Below, one piece after another: positions 45,292-54,339 of a DNA stretch of 59,171 bases. The translations under genes were made by a program, and so were the position numbers. Every line of letters starts with the position of its first letter. The stretch's first letter is position 1. The stretch is from Sodaliphilus sp050873765 (GTDB lineage: Bacteria > Bacteroidota > Bacteroidia > Bacteroidales > Muribaculaceae), in the NCBI GenBank assembly GCA_050873765.1, contig JBNMJK010000005.1, positions 1-59,171 of the forward strand, read 5' to 3'. Under the pieces are notes generated by a model, which saw only the letters and a program-made list of their open reading frames with translations, was not told the origin of the DNA and made no database searches.

Positions 45292-45759
45292 ATGAAAGAG
45301 AAGAATATAACTGCAAAGATACAAGTTTTAGCTTACAATGAGCTAAGCGATGATGAGAAAAAAGTGGTGGACCTCGCTAAAGAAGCCACCAAAAGCAGCT
45401 TTACCCCCTATAGCCACTTTAATGTGGGAGCCGCGCTGCTCCTCGACAATGGCGTGCTGATTAAGGGCGCCAACCAGGAGAACGCCGCCTTTGCCGGCAC
45501 TTGCGCCGAGCGCAGCGCCTGTTATAATGCCGGTGCCAACTATCCCGGCGTGGGCATCAAGATGATAGCGATTACCGCTTTCCAGAATGGCGATTTTGTG
45601 AAAGAGCCGTGTGCGCCTTGCGGTGTGTGCCGTCAGGCCCTGCTTGAATTTGAAGTGCAGGCTAAGCACCCGATGGAGGTGCTGCTGGTGGGCCGCGACA
45701 CCATTTACCGCCTCGACAGCATTGAGAGCCTCCTGCCTCTGAGTTTTTCTAAATTTTAG
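45292..45759 (+). CDS. cdd: Cytidine deaminase
   Basis: 155 residues, the small tetrameric type. Zinc and catalytic motif TCAERSACY (Cys-Ala-Glu) and the second zinc pair PCAPCGVCRQALLEF; substrate-binding FNVGAALLLDNG. Deaminates cytidine and deoxycytidine in pyrimidine salvage. The leader region before SSFTPYSHF is slightly longer than usual but begins at the only in-frame ATG near the promoter. Confidence 0.96.
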   Translation: MKEKNITAKIQVLAYNELSDDEKKVVDLAKEATKSSFTPYSHFNVGAALLLDNGVLIKGANQENAAFAGTCAERSACYNAGANYPGVGIKMIAITAFQNGDFVKEPCAPCGVCRQALLEFEVQAKHPMEVLLVGRDTIYRLDSIESLLPLSFSKF

Positions 45760-45984
45760 ACGCGGGCTTAGCGCCGCACGATAAGGTGATCGTTTGACTT
45801 TGGTTGTGGTGGAGGGCGTGTCAAAAAAAAGCGGAGCATCGCTTCCTCTGTTTTTTGATCCGCTCTTCCAGATTACATGTGTGTGCGTGAATCGCGCGCC
45901 TGTGTGTTTGATAAGTGTGTCGGAATGATATGTTCTGGCTTGTGTCCTCTTTTTTGTGAATCAAAAAACATATAAATAAGATAA

Positions 45985-47775
45985 ATGAAAAAAAACTACT
46001 ATTATTCAAAACTCCTCTCTTCTTTCGTGGCGCTGATGATGGCCACTACGGCCTTCGCTGGCGAACTGGCTGTGCCTGCCGACTCTGCGGCCCAGCAGCA
46101 CGATGTGGCTGAAGTTCAAGGGCCTGAACCAGAGGCAGCTCCGGCTCCGGATGAAAATGTGAATGTGATGGGTCTTTACGCCACCCGCTCGGCTGCCAGC
46201 AGCGTGCTGCCTGTGCCCGAACTGAATATCACCGCTGATGCTCCGGTGAACACCCGTCAGCATCCTTACTACAACTGGAACCGCGACATTTCGTATGCAG
46301 GCGTTCCGCTGTTTCTGTCGTCGTTTATCATCAAGGACCAGAAGAAGGCGTTTCGCTCGGCACGCTTCAGCTTTGAGAAAAATTTTAAGACCAAAATCGA
46401 CAACTACACCCAGTTTGTGCCTTATCCGCTGATTGCCGCGCTCAAACTTGCCGGCTATGAGGGCCGCTCGAGTTGGCTGCGACTGGGCGCTTCGGCTTTC
46501 GCCGCCAATGCCATCATGGCGCTGGCTGTGAACGCCACCAAATATTCGGTGAAAGAGCTTCGCCCCGACGGCTCCACTCGCAATTCGTTTCCTTCGGGAC
46601 ACACCGCCACCGCCTTTGTGGCAGCCACCATTCTCCATAAGGAGTATGGACTCACCCGCTCGCCATGGTTCTCTATCGGAGGCTATGCGCTTGCCACCGC
46701 CACTGGTGTGATGCGTGTGCTCAACAACCGCCACTGGATTTCCGACGTGATGGCCGGTGCTGGTATCGGTATTATGTCAACCGAGCTGGGCTATTTTGTG
46801 GGCGACTTGATTTTTAAAGACAAGGGAATCAAGCGATATGAATATGAGACCGGCATCTCGGAGCACCCCTCATTTTTTGATGTGCAGATGGGCGTGGCCA
46901 CACACCCTGCCGACATCTTGTTTGACTTCGACGACAAGACCAGCGACCGTGTGCTTTTAGGCACCAGCACGGTGTTTGGCCTTGAGGCTGCGCATTTCCT
47001 CAACAAATACGTGGGCGTGGGTGGCTTGGCTCGCGTGATCAGCACTCCTGCCAAGGGGTTGAACCTTTCGGAGGACGACCGCACCTCCTTGATGATCTAC
47101 AACAGCATTCTGGCGGCGTTCAACGACGACCAGGGCCGCCCGCTGCCAGGTATCTACGGTTTTGAGATTGAAGACGGTAATTTCACCAGTGCATCGCTCA
47201 ATTTAGGCGTGTATGGCAGTCTGCCGCTGAGCAAGCGTTTCTCCATTGGTGCTAAGGCGCTCTGTGGTGTGCGTTTTGCCGATGGTATCAAATACACCGC
47301 GCGCAATGGTAATCCGAAAATCGACACGGAGCACAGCGTCGTTGACAAGAGCGGCAATTCTTATCCGCTCTATTGGTATCAAGATGCGGAAGGCAACGAG
47401 TTTCTCTCCAATGAGATTTTGCAGCCCGGCGTGAGCAGCATGTATAACGTGGTGCTGGAAAACGCTACCGAAAAATACGACATCATCAGGGTGAAAGGCG
47501 GCACATCGTTCAACTATGTGCTGGGCGTGAATATTGCTTGGCGCTATAAAAACAATTTCGCCTGGAAACTCTTTGCCGACTTCGATTCCGCTAAGTCGAA
47601 ATACACCTACGATGCACGCCTGCTTTCCGACGAGGCACTCAGCCGCATCCGTTCTTCTCAGGCCATCAAAGATGACCCTTCGATGCTTGAATGGATCGAC
47701 TCAAAGGTGCATGGCCGCGCCGAGAAGCATATGAATCACCTGACCATAGGTGGAGCCTTCTCCGTGATGTTTTGA
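45985..47775 (+). CDS. PAP2-family phosphatase fused to a C-terminal beta-barrel
   Basis: 596 residues; signal peptide about 1-25. Residues 100-275 are a PAP2 acid-phosphatase domain with all three motifs: K186..R193P194, PSGH at 203-206 and R244..H250..D254. The remaining 310 residues have alternating aromatic strands (LASLNLGVYGSLPL-type, FNYVLGVNIAWRYKNNFAWK, HLTIGGAFSVMF) and end in Phe, as in outer-membrane barrels. Such fusions in Bacteroidetes are thought to act on lipid phosphates such as undecaprenyl pyrophosphate or lipid A; that is inference here. Downstream is a repeat locus shared with a convergent gene. Confidence 0.85.
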   Translation: MKKNYYYSKLLSSFVALMMATTAFAGELAVPADSAAQQHDVAEVQGPEPEAAPAPDENVNVMGLYATRSAASSVLPVPELNITADAPVNTRQHPYYNWNRDISYAGVPLFLSSFIIKDQKKAFRSARFSFEKNFKTKIDNYTQFVPYPLIAALKLAGYEGRSSWLRLGASAFAANAIMALAVNATKYSVKELRPDGSTRNSFPSGHTATAFVAATILHKEYGLTRSPWFSIGGYALATATGVMRVLNNRHWISDVMAGAGIGIMSTELGYFVGDLIFKDKGIKRYEYETGISEHPSFFDVQMGVATHPADILFDFDDKTSDRVLLGTSTVFGLEAAHFLNKYVGVGGLARVISTPAKGLNLSEDDRTSLMIYNSILAAFNDDQGRPLPGIYGFEIEDGNFTSASLNLGVYGSLPLSKRFSIGAKALCGVRFADGIKYTARNGNPKIDTEHSVVDKSGNSYPLYWYQDAEGNEFLSNEILQPGVSSMYNVVLENATEKYDIIRVKGGTSFNYVLGVNIAWRYKNNFAWKLFADFDSAKSKYTYDARLLSDEALSRIRSSQAIKDDPSMLEWIDSKVHGRAEKHMNHLTIGGAFSVMF

Positions 47776-48102
47776 TGATTAGGCATTAGAAATTAGATAT
47801 TAGAGATTAGAAGTTAGACATTAGAGATTAGAAGTTAGAAGAAGTTCGGAAGTTAAGACGTATGTTGAAGTGATTTGCCTTGTTGCATGATGCTAATCTG
47901 ACCTATCAGACATCTCCAACAATATTAGGCAATCATCAGCCACCAGCATGGCTGCAAAATAACAATCGTCTTAACTTCCGAACTTCTTCTAACTTCTTGA
48001 CTTCTAATTATATATTCCACACCTGGGGCGGACGCGGCATGCAGCGTCCCTACCGCAAGGTTTCTTCTAATGTCTAACTTCTAATCTCTAATTTCTTATT
48101 TC
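47776..48102. repeat. Repeat locus site 4: heptamer arms, inverted GTTAAGACG element and palindrome
   Basis: Heptamer units (ATTAGAA, GATTAGA) at 47776-47845. GGAAGTTAAGACG (47848-47860) is inverted as CGTCTTAACTTCC (47967-47979) with 106 unrelated bases between. Then complementary heptamers, and GGACGCGGCATGCAGCGTCC (48030-48049), a palindrome with two arm mismatches, followed by CTACCGCAA, and a last heptamer array (48058-48102). The stretch from TTCTACACC/TTCCACACC to CTACCGCAA matches site 3. Fills the gap between two convergent genes; no gene seen. Confidence 0.8.
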
Positions 48103-50397
48103 TTACTTAATGACCAACACTTTTGTGTAAGGGGTGGCGGGCATTTCTGCGCCCTCTTGTGCGGCATACACGCCGTAGCTTCCTGTGGGCAGTCGCTCAC
48201 CGGCTGCGTCACAGCAGTCCCAGGCCACGGAACCAGCGGTGGCGGTGAATTGCTTCACCACGGTGCCCTTGGCATCTTTGATGACCACGTTAGAGCCCTC
48301 CATCAGTCCGGTGATGGTCACAAATCCAGTGAAGTCGGGGCGCACAGGGTTGGGGTAGGCATACACGGCACTGTAGTCGGCTGCCGCCTCACTGTAGTCG
48401 CTGAAGAACTGCTGCACGCCAAGCGGAGTGACCACAAACACGGAATTGTTGTCGGTGTCGCAGCACACCTGATAAATCACATTGGTGAGCAGTGGGCTGT
48501 TGCTTGAAGTGTAGTGGCTGATCACCGTCTTGCAGTCGGGGCTGAGCAGGTAAAGGCCGTCGCTGGCAGTGCCCACCCATTTGCGGTTGAGCGTGTCCAC
48601 CTCCAAGGCGTAAATCTTCGTGCCCTCCACGGCAGGCGCTTTCTCCACCACGAAGCCCTCGTTGAACGCATCGGTGGCTTTAAACGACACCAGGCCCTTG
48701 TCGTAGCCGAAGAGGATATTGTCGTTGCGGTCGGCCTTAATCACATAGGAGTAAACCCATGTGCAGGTGGATCCGTCGGAAGCGTTGAGCGAAGTGTAGC
48801 TCTTCGACTCAAACTCCGGTTTCGACAGGTCGGGGTTCACACGCCACAGAATGATAGGGCAGATGTAGTCGCCACAGTTGAAAGCCTTGATGCTCGACTT
48901 GTTGCTGATGTCGAAAGTGGAGTATTTAAACGAGTTGATGTTGGTCACATCAGGCACGCTATACACCGTCCAGTCGGCAGTGGTGAAATTGCCGCTTTTC
49001 AGTTTGTCGTGTGGCAGCACCTTCACAGGCACGGTGTTGTTCAAGCTCGAGTGCACCACCCACAGGTTGCCGTCGTTGTCGAAGCGAATGGCGGCCTTGC
49101 GCGCCACAAAAGGAGAGTTGGAGGCATTGATTACCTTCGTCACAGCCTTGTCGGTGACCTTGAAAAGGCCGCTCAGTCGGGAGCTGATGTAGTAGGTGTC
49201 GGTGCTGTCCTTAGGGTCAAACACCGGCCAATACCAGCCTTGTCCGCCAGTGGTGCCGGTAGGGTTGGCATTCTGCCATGCCGAGCCGTCGTACTTGTCG
49301 ATTTCATACAGCGCCCCTATATTGGCAGAGGGAAGCACACCATTGTCGCTGGTGGCGGTGAGGTAGAGCTTGTGGGTGTTCTTGTTGTAGCCCATCCAGT
49401 AGGGCACACCTTTCAGACTCACCGAATTAGGCTTATAGTAGGTGCTTGATGCGCTGCTGCTGTGCAGTCCCTTCTCGTTCACGCCCCATATAGAGCCGTC
49501 GGCATCGGGTGAGCAGCTCACCAATTCCTGTGCCGAAAGCGTCTTCTTCACCGCGTTGCCAGCCTCGGCATCGAAGGTGTAGTAGTATTTAGAGGAGAAG
49601 AAATTGGCTAAAAAGCCGGTAGGGGTTTTCTGCACATTGGTGGGCGCAGCCTCGGCGATAGAGGTGCTGGTGAACGAGAGTTCGCCATCGGAGCCCTCCG
49701 TCAAAGCCACCTTTGTGAGCCGCTTGTCCTGCTTCACGAGCATATTGGAGCCATCAACGGCAAAAATCTTGCCGTTCTGCATACTGGCGATAGAAGCACT
49801 TTTGTAGCCACCGAGCCATTCAGGCACCTCGTTGGCAGGGCAGTAGAACACCTCGTTGGTGGGAGTGAACACCACGCGCCATTTGCCCACTTCAGCCACC
49901 GACGAAATGCTGCGGCTGTAAACACGCGTCTCGGCAATCTGCATATTCGAGTCGTTGATGACCACGAAGCCGAATCCGGTGGCCACATACATCTTCTGAC
50001 CACTGAACGTCACGTCGTTGATGACGCGCGACTGGGTCATGACGGCGTCCTTGAGGTTGGGAATGTTGGTCACCTTGCCGTCTTCAGCCACGATGTCGAT
50101 GTTGGAGTCGTCGTAAGTGACCACAAGGTATTTCTTGTCGTAGTTGTAATAAATGCCGCTGATGAGCGTGCCAGAAAGCACATTTTGGTTGCTCAGCACC
50201 GTCAGGCTCTTGGAGCCCTTGTCGAAGCAGTGCAGACAGTTGTTCACCAGACAGTAAACTCCGTTTTTGGTGTCGATCACATTCTTGGTGGAAGTGATGG
50301 CAAACCGGGTGTGTGTCACCCATTTGCCGTCTGAGACTTGTGCGCTTGCCGTGAATGAGATAGCCGCCAAAAGCGCGATGAGGTAATTCTTTATCAT
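48103..50397 (-). CDS. PorZ-like two-component-regulator-propeller protein (paralogue 2)
   Basis: 764 residues; signal peptide MIKNYLIALLAAISFTASA. Propeller blades include MYVATGFGFVVINDS, NILFGYDKGLVSFK, RKWVGTASDGLYLLSPDCKT and SVFVVTPLGVQQF. The C-terminal domain begins YPNPVRPDFTGFVTITGL and ends TPYTKVLVIK. Residue by residue it parallels the 12527-14845 protein: both have NVIDTKNGVY/NVVDVGDVVY, YLVVTYDDSNIDIV/YLMVVYDNSNIDVI and ISHYTSSNSPLLTNVIYQVC/ISQFNTDNSPLLSDVVYRVC. This is the family of PorZ of the T9SS attachment complex. It ends inside the repeat locus. Confidence 0.7.
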   Translation of the reverse strand: MIKNYLIALLAAISFTASAQVSDGKWVTHTRFAITSTKNVIDTKNGVYCLVNNCLHCFDKGSKSLTVLSNQNVLSGTLISGIYYNYDKKYLVVTYDDSNIDIVAEDGKVTNIPNLKDAVMTQSRVINDVTFSGQKMYVATGFGFVVINDSNMQIAETRVYSRSISSVAEVGKWRVVFTPTNEVFYCPANEVPEWLGGYKSASIASMQNGKIFAVDGSNMLVKQDKRLTKVALTEGSDGELSFTSTSIAEAAPTNVQKTPTGFLANFFSSKYYYTFDAEAGNAVKKTLSAQELVSCSPDADGSIWGVNEKGLHSSSASSTYYKPNSVSLKGVPYWMGYNKNTHKLYLTATSDNGVLPSANIGALYEIDKYDGSAWQNANPTGTTGGQGWYWPVFDPKDSTDTYYISSRLSGLFKVTDKAVTKVINASNSPFVARKAAIRFDNDGNLWVVHSSLNNTVPVKVLPHDKLKSGNFTTADWTVYSVPDVTNINSFKYSTFDISNKSSIKAFNCGDYICPIILWRVNPDLSKPEFESKSYTSLNASDGSTCTWVYSYVIKADRNDNILFGYDKGLVSFKATDAFNEGFVVEKAPAVEGTKIYALEVDTLNRKWVGTASDGLYLLSPDCKTVISHYTSSNSPLLTNVIYQVCCDTDNNSVFVVTPLGVQQFFSDYSEAAADYSAVYAYPNPVRPDFTGFVTITGLMEGSNVVIKDAKGTVVKQFTATAGSVAWDCCDAAGERLPTGSYGVYAAQEGAEMPATPYTKVLVIK

Positions 50398-50544
50398 GAT
50401 GCTGAATTGTTTTTTCGTTGAAGGATTTTTATGCCACGCATCGTGGGTGTGTGGCCGTTATGATGATAACGTAGGGAAGTGTGTGGAAATTGTGTGTGTG
50501 GCCGCAGAAGCTACTTTAAAACTCATTTTTTGGGGGTAAAACTG

Positions 50545-51000
50545 CTAAAGCCGCATTTCCACTTCTTTCGTGTTGCCTGCCACGTTGGTGAACTCAAAGG
50601 TGCACCATTCGCCGGTCAGTTCGCTCTCGTAGCGGTAGCTGTACCACCGCTGCCCTATGCACGACACTAATGCCGTGCCCACACACTCACACTGCTCACC
50701 ATAGCCGCTCACCCCCTTTTTCTCCACGATTTTCACGTGGCTGTCGAATTTCGTGATCACGAGGTTCACGGTGTCGGACGGACATAGGCTGAAGTGCCGT
50801 TCTATGCAGATGTCGCCCCCTTTAAGGGCGGTGATTTTCACCGTGTGCCCACTGGAGGATTCGCCAGTGGGGGCGGTGTGCATAGCCACAATCTTGGTGC
50901 TGGCTGGCCCGGGCGACTTAGGGCTGCAAATCATACCCAGACTCATGAATGCCACCACCATAATGATTAGGTAGAATATTGTGGAACTGAAGAAAGCCAT
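50545..51000 (-). CDS. Hypothetical membrane-anchored protein
   Basis: 151 residues, not recognised. One N-terminal membrane helix (about 5-25, STIFYLIIMVVAFMSLGMIC) and then a beta-rich region with cysteines at 25, 65, 72, 103, 105 and 114 and beyond (ICIERHFSLCPSDTVNLVI, GYGEQCECVGTALVSCIG), probably an extracytoplasmic domain. It starts six bases after the stop of the 51007 gene, so the two are one transcriptional unit. A role with the outer-membrane protein encoded there is only an inference from position. Confidence 0.6.
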   Translation of the reverse strand: MAFFSSTIFYLIIMVVAFMSLGMICSPKSPGPASTKIVAMHTAPTGESSSGHTVKITALKGGDICIERHFSLCPSDTVNLVITKFDSHVKIVEKKGVSGYGEQCECVGTALVSCIGQRWYSYRYESELTGEWCTFEFTNVAGNTKEVEMRL

Positions 51001-51006
51001 TGCCCA

Positions 51007-51798
51007 TTAGAACTCCACACCCACCTTGACGCACAGGTTTTGGAACGCCTGGCTCTTGTGGAGGTAGGTTTTGCCGGTGTCGTCCTTGATGGCTCCAGGG
51101 GTGTCGCCTTGGCACCAGAGCTTGTATTTTGCGGTTTGCAGCTCATAGGCCACGCCAATGTTGAACGAGAAGAACTCGTTGGTGGCAAAGTGATAGCCGA
51201 TAGTGGGCGATGTGAAGAAGCCCTTGTGGTTGATGAAGGTGCCACCCACTTTGAGGCTCACGAATGGCGTGTTCTTCGACTCGCTCATGAAGCTGTAGCG
51301 TCCTTCAAGGTAGAAAGGAATGAAGGGATAGCGCCAAGCGGGGTCGTTGTGCTTGCCGGCGTTGGAACCCGACTGATCCCAGAAGAGGGGAAAACTCTTC
51401 TCCACAGGCTTGAAGTCGTGTACAGCCACACCAGCGCCCACATACATCTTCGGGGTGAAAGCGTAGCCGAAGCTGGTTTCCACCAGCCAGTAGTTGTTGC
51501 GCGGCTCGCCCACGCCCAGGCTGTAGCCCAGGTCGATGAATCCGCGGAACTTTGAAGTGTCGTAGTTCTTCTTCTTGGTCAGGTGGTCGATGTAGTTGAT
51601 CTCGTCCATCGTGTAGTTGTAGGAAGCGTTGTCGGCCTCATTGAGGATCGTGACCACGCGCTCGTCACGTTCCGTTATCACACCAGTCACAATCTGTCCG
51701 TTACGCAAGTGAATCTGCACCTTCGCCGGTTTTTTCTCTGCGCTGGCGCCAAGCACGGCCATGGCCGCAATCAGCGTGAATAATACCTTTTTTAGCAT
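51007..51798 (-). CDS. Small outer-membrane beta-barrel protein
   Basis: 263 residues from the ATG at 51796-51798, which opens a clear signal peptide (MLKKVLFTLIAAMAVLGASA). The longer in-frame reading upstream is unlikely because it would lack one. Residues 22-75 (KVQIHLRNGQIVTGVITERD) resemble an SH3-like periplasmic module. The rest is alternating amphipathic strands with YSLGVGEPRNNYWLVETSFG, YVGAGVAVHDF, FSFNIGVAYELQT and final VCVKVGVEF-type residues ending in Phe, typical of an eight- to ten-strand barrel. No defined family. Confidence 0.7.
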   Translation of the reverse strand: MLKKVLFTLIAAMAVLGASAEKKPAKVQIHLRNGQIVTGVITERDERVVTILNEADNASYNYTMDEINYIDHLTKKKNYDTSKFRGFIDLGYSLGVGEPRNNYWLVETSFGYAFTPKMYVGAGVAVHDFKPVEKSFPLFWDQSGSNAGKHNDPAWRYPFIPFYLEGRYSFMSESKNTPFVSLKVGGTFINHKGFFTSPTIGYHFATNEFFSFNIGVAYELQTAKYKLWCQGDTPGAIKDDTGKTYLHKSQAFQNLCVKVGVEF

Positions 51799-51850
51799 AG
51801 TTCTGATATTTTTGTATGATCGTTTTGTTTGAATTGTCGTGCCGCTTTGT

Positions 51851-53680
51851 TTAGAATTTCTGTAAGTCAACGAGGTGCTTGTAGGAACCGTTTTTGGCAA
51901 TCAGCTCACTGTGTGTGCCTCGTTCGATGATTTTACCGTCCTGCATCACGCAGATGAGGTCGGCGTTCTTGATGGTGCTCAGCCTGTGGGCAATCACCAG
52001 CGTGGTGCGCCCGTGCATCAAATTGTCGAGTGCCTGCTGCACCAGGTGCTCGCTCTCGGTGTCGAGCGCCGATGTGGCCTCGTCGAGAATCAGGATAGGC
52101 GGATTCTTGAGAATGGCGCGTGCTATGCTGAGCCGCTGCCGCTGTCCGCCCGACAGGTTGCACCCGCGGTCGCCGATATTGGTGTCGAAGCCATTTTCGG
52201 TGGCCATGATAAAGTCGTAGGCATTGGCAATTTTTGCCGCCTCCGCCACCTCCTCGTCGGTGGCGCCGTCCACACCGAAGGTGATGTTGGCGCGAATGGT
52301 GTCGTTGAAGAGGATAGCCTCCTGGTTCACATTGCCCATGAGCGCGCGCAAATCGTGCTTGCGCACATCACGAATGTCCACCCCGTCGATGCTGATAGAG
52401 CCCTCCTCCACATCGTAGAAGCGTGGCAGCAGGTCGGCGAGTGTGGTTTTGCCGCTGCCGCTCTGTCCCACCAGCGCCACCGTCATGCCTCGCTTTATCT
52501 CAAGATCTACACCATTGATTACCCACTGCTCGGCGTAGCGGACTCTCACCTGGTTGTATTTGATGCCCTGCTTCATTTCCTTCAGCTCCACAGGGTGGGC
52601 GGGATCCTTGATCGACTCGTCGGCTTTCAGAATCTTGTCGATGCGGTCAACCGATGCCAATCCGCGCTGAATGGAGTAGCTTGCCTTGGAAAAGTCCTTG
52701 GCGGGGTTGATGATGCTGTAGAAGATAACCATGTAGTAGATAAACGACGGCGCCGTGATTGACGCGCTGCCCGACAGAATGAGTTTGCCGCCAAACCACA
52801 GCACCACGGCAATGGTGGCTGTGCCAAGGAACTCGCTCATGGGGTGCGCCAGCTCATAGCGGCGGTGCATGTTCTGGGTGATGCGGCGGTATTTGTTGTT
52901 CTCCTCGCTGAAGCGCCTCTTCACCTTGTCTTCAGCGTTGAAGGCTTTGATGATGCGGAGGCCGCCCACGGTTTCCTCGATGTTGCTCAGCAGCGTTCCC
53001 CACTGGTTTTGCGCATCAAGGCTCACCCGCTTCAGCCGCTTGCCCACAGTGCCCATGATGAAGCCGGCTATGGGAAGCAGTGTGAACACAAAGAGGGTGA
53101 GTTCCCAGCTCACTAATATCATCATGGTGAGGCAGGCCACAATCATGATCGGGTTCTTGAACATCAGGTCGAGGCTCGACATGATGCTGTTTTCCACTTC
53201 GGTCACGTCGCCGCTCATGCGCGCCATCACGTCGCCCTTACGCTCACTGCTGAAAAAGGCGATGGGAAGACTCACAATTTTATTGTAGATTTGGTTGCGG
53301 ATATCACGAACCACACAAGTGCGGATATTGATCATGTAGAACGCTGCCAGATATGCACTGCCCACCTTCAGTCCCGTGAACAGCACCAGCATGGCGGCGA
53401 TGGCTGCCAGGGCGGTGGACGGGCCGTAGCTTTCGATGAGGCACTGCACGCCATAGTAGAAGTCGTTCACGATCACCTCTTTCAGCCCTGCGCTCCCCAG
53501 CTCCATAAACGCGTAGTGCGCCTGGTTGATGCCGAAAAGCATCTCTAAGATGGGTATGATGAGGGCGAAAGAGAACAGGGTGAGAAACGCCGACATCACG
53601 TTGAATATCACATTCAGCACAATGTAGCGCTTATATGGGGGGATAAACCTGCGCAGCAGGGTGAAGAATCCTTTAAACAT
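51851..53680 (-). CDS. ABC exporter, MsbA/lipid-flippase type (fused permease and ATPase)
   Basis: 609 residues. Six membrane helices in residues 1-340. ATPase domain from about 360: Walker A GQSGSGKTT (about 396), signature LSGGQRQRLSIARA (about 506), Walker B ILILDEATSALD (about 528), switch His in VIAHRLST. Homologues export lipid A, lipids or drugs; MsbA-like lipid A transport is plausible but not provable from sequence. Works as a homodimer. It is 52 bases upstream of the small barrel gene and could share its transcript. Confidence 0.92.
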   Translation of the reverse strand: MFKGFFTLLRRFIPPYKRYIVLNVIFNVMSAFLTLFSFALIIPILEMLFGINQAHYAFMELGSAGLKEVIVNDFYYGVQCLIESYGPSTALAAIAAMLVLFTGLKVGSAYLAAFYMINIRTCVVRDIRNQIYNKIVSLPIAFFSSERKGDVMARMSGDVTEVENSIMSSLDLMFKNPIMIVACLTMMILVSWELTLFVFTLLPIAGFIMGTVGKRLKRVSLDAQNQWGTLLSNIEETVGGLRIIKAFNAEDKVKRRFSEENNKYRRITQNMHRRYELAHPMSEFLGTATIAVVLWFGGKLILSGSASITAPSFIYYMVIFYSIINPAKDFSKASYSIQRGLASVDRIDKILKADESIKDPAHPVELKEMKQGIKYNQVRVRYAEQWVINGVDLEIKRGMTVALVGQSGSGKTTLADLLPRFYDVEEGSISIDGVDIRDVRKHDLRALMGNVNQEAILFNDTIRANITFGVDGATDEEVAEAAKIANAYDFIMATENGFDTNIGDRGCNLSGGQRQRLSIARAILKNPPILILDEATSALDTESEHLVQQALDNLMHGRTTLVIAHRLSTIKNADLICVMQDGKIIERGTHSELIAKNGSYKHLVDLQKF

Positions 53681-53839
53681 CAGTTGCCTTTTAGTAGAGT
53701 TATAACAATTTTATGTGCATGGTGCCGAAAAAACTGCACACCACACCAATTTAATAGCAAAGATACACCAAGTTCGCCTTTCCACCAAATCCTCGCCCCA
53801 ATCAGCCGCCGGTTTTTGCGGAAGGCCGCTTCGCTGAAG

Positions 53840-54175
53840 GGGGAGAAGAAGTCAAGTGGGGAAGTTAAGTGGAGAAGTGAAGAAGTTAGGAAATGAAAGG
53901 AGTTAAGACGATTGCTTTTTTGGGAAGTTAAGAAGTTATGGGAAGTTCGGAAGTTAAGACGATAGTTGGGGATGTGTGGGCTATGGTGTTAAACGTGTGG
54001 GAGTACTTTTTTATGTTGCATGTTGTTAACCTGTTGTGTGTTAATTTGATAGAGGGACGCGGCATGCCGCATCCCTACCGCATGGGTTATTCTGCCTTCT
54101 TAACTTTCTACCTTCCTAATCCTAACACGACATTCGTCTTAACTTCTTAACTTCCCATAACTTCTTAACTTCTAA
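53840..54175. repeat. Repeat locus site 5: inverted GTTAAGACG blocks and GCATGC palindrome in a divergent gap
   Basis: Units of GAAGTTAAG type from 53840. GGAGTTAAGACGATTG (53899-53914) and GGAAGTTAAGACGATAG (53949-53965) are direct copies, 50 bases apart. Then 85 bases related to 56735-56790 (TATGGTG..TAAA..GTGTGGG). GGGACGCGGCATGCCGCATCCC (54054-54075) is a palindrome with one mismatch followed by TACCGCA. CATTCGTCTTAACTTC (54131-54146) is the inverted partner, followed by complementary heptamers to about 54175. Lies between the exporter and the TonB-dependent receptor; the rest of this 660-base gap holds the receptor promoter and no gene. Confidence 0.8.
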
Positions 54176-54247
54176 TTCATGTTTTCCGACCTTGTACATC
54201 GTGTACAGAAACGGATAAAGTGGTAATTTTTTTTGAAATTTTGGTAA

Positions 54248-54277
54248 TTTGCGCTTGAAATAGTGATGGTAACTTTG
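54248..54277 (+). promoter_or_regulatory. Promoter of the TonB-dependent receptor
   Basis: TTTG (54248-54251), 18 bases, TAACTTTG (54270-54277). Close to consensus, with spacing one base short. Receptor start 62 bases downstream. Confidence 0.5.
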
Positions 54278-54339
54278 CATTCGAGATGATTTAATGCCTA
54301 TGGCTACTATTTGATAACAACAACGAAACACAATCTGCG

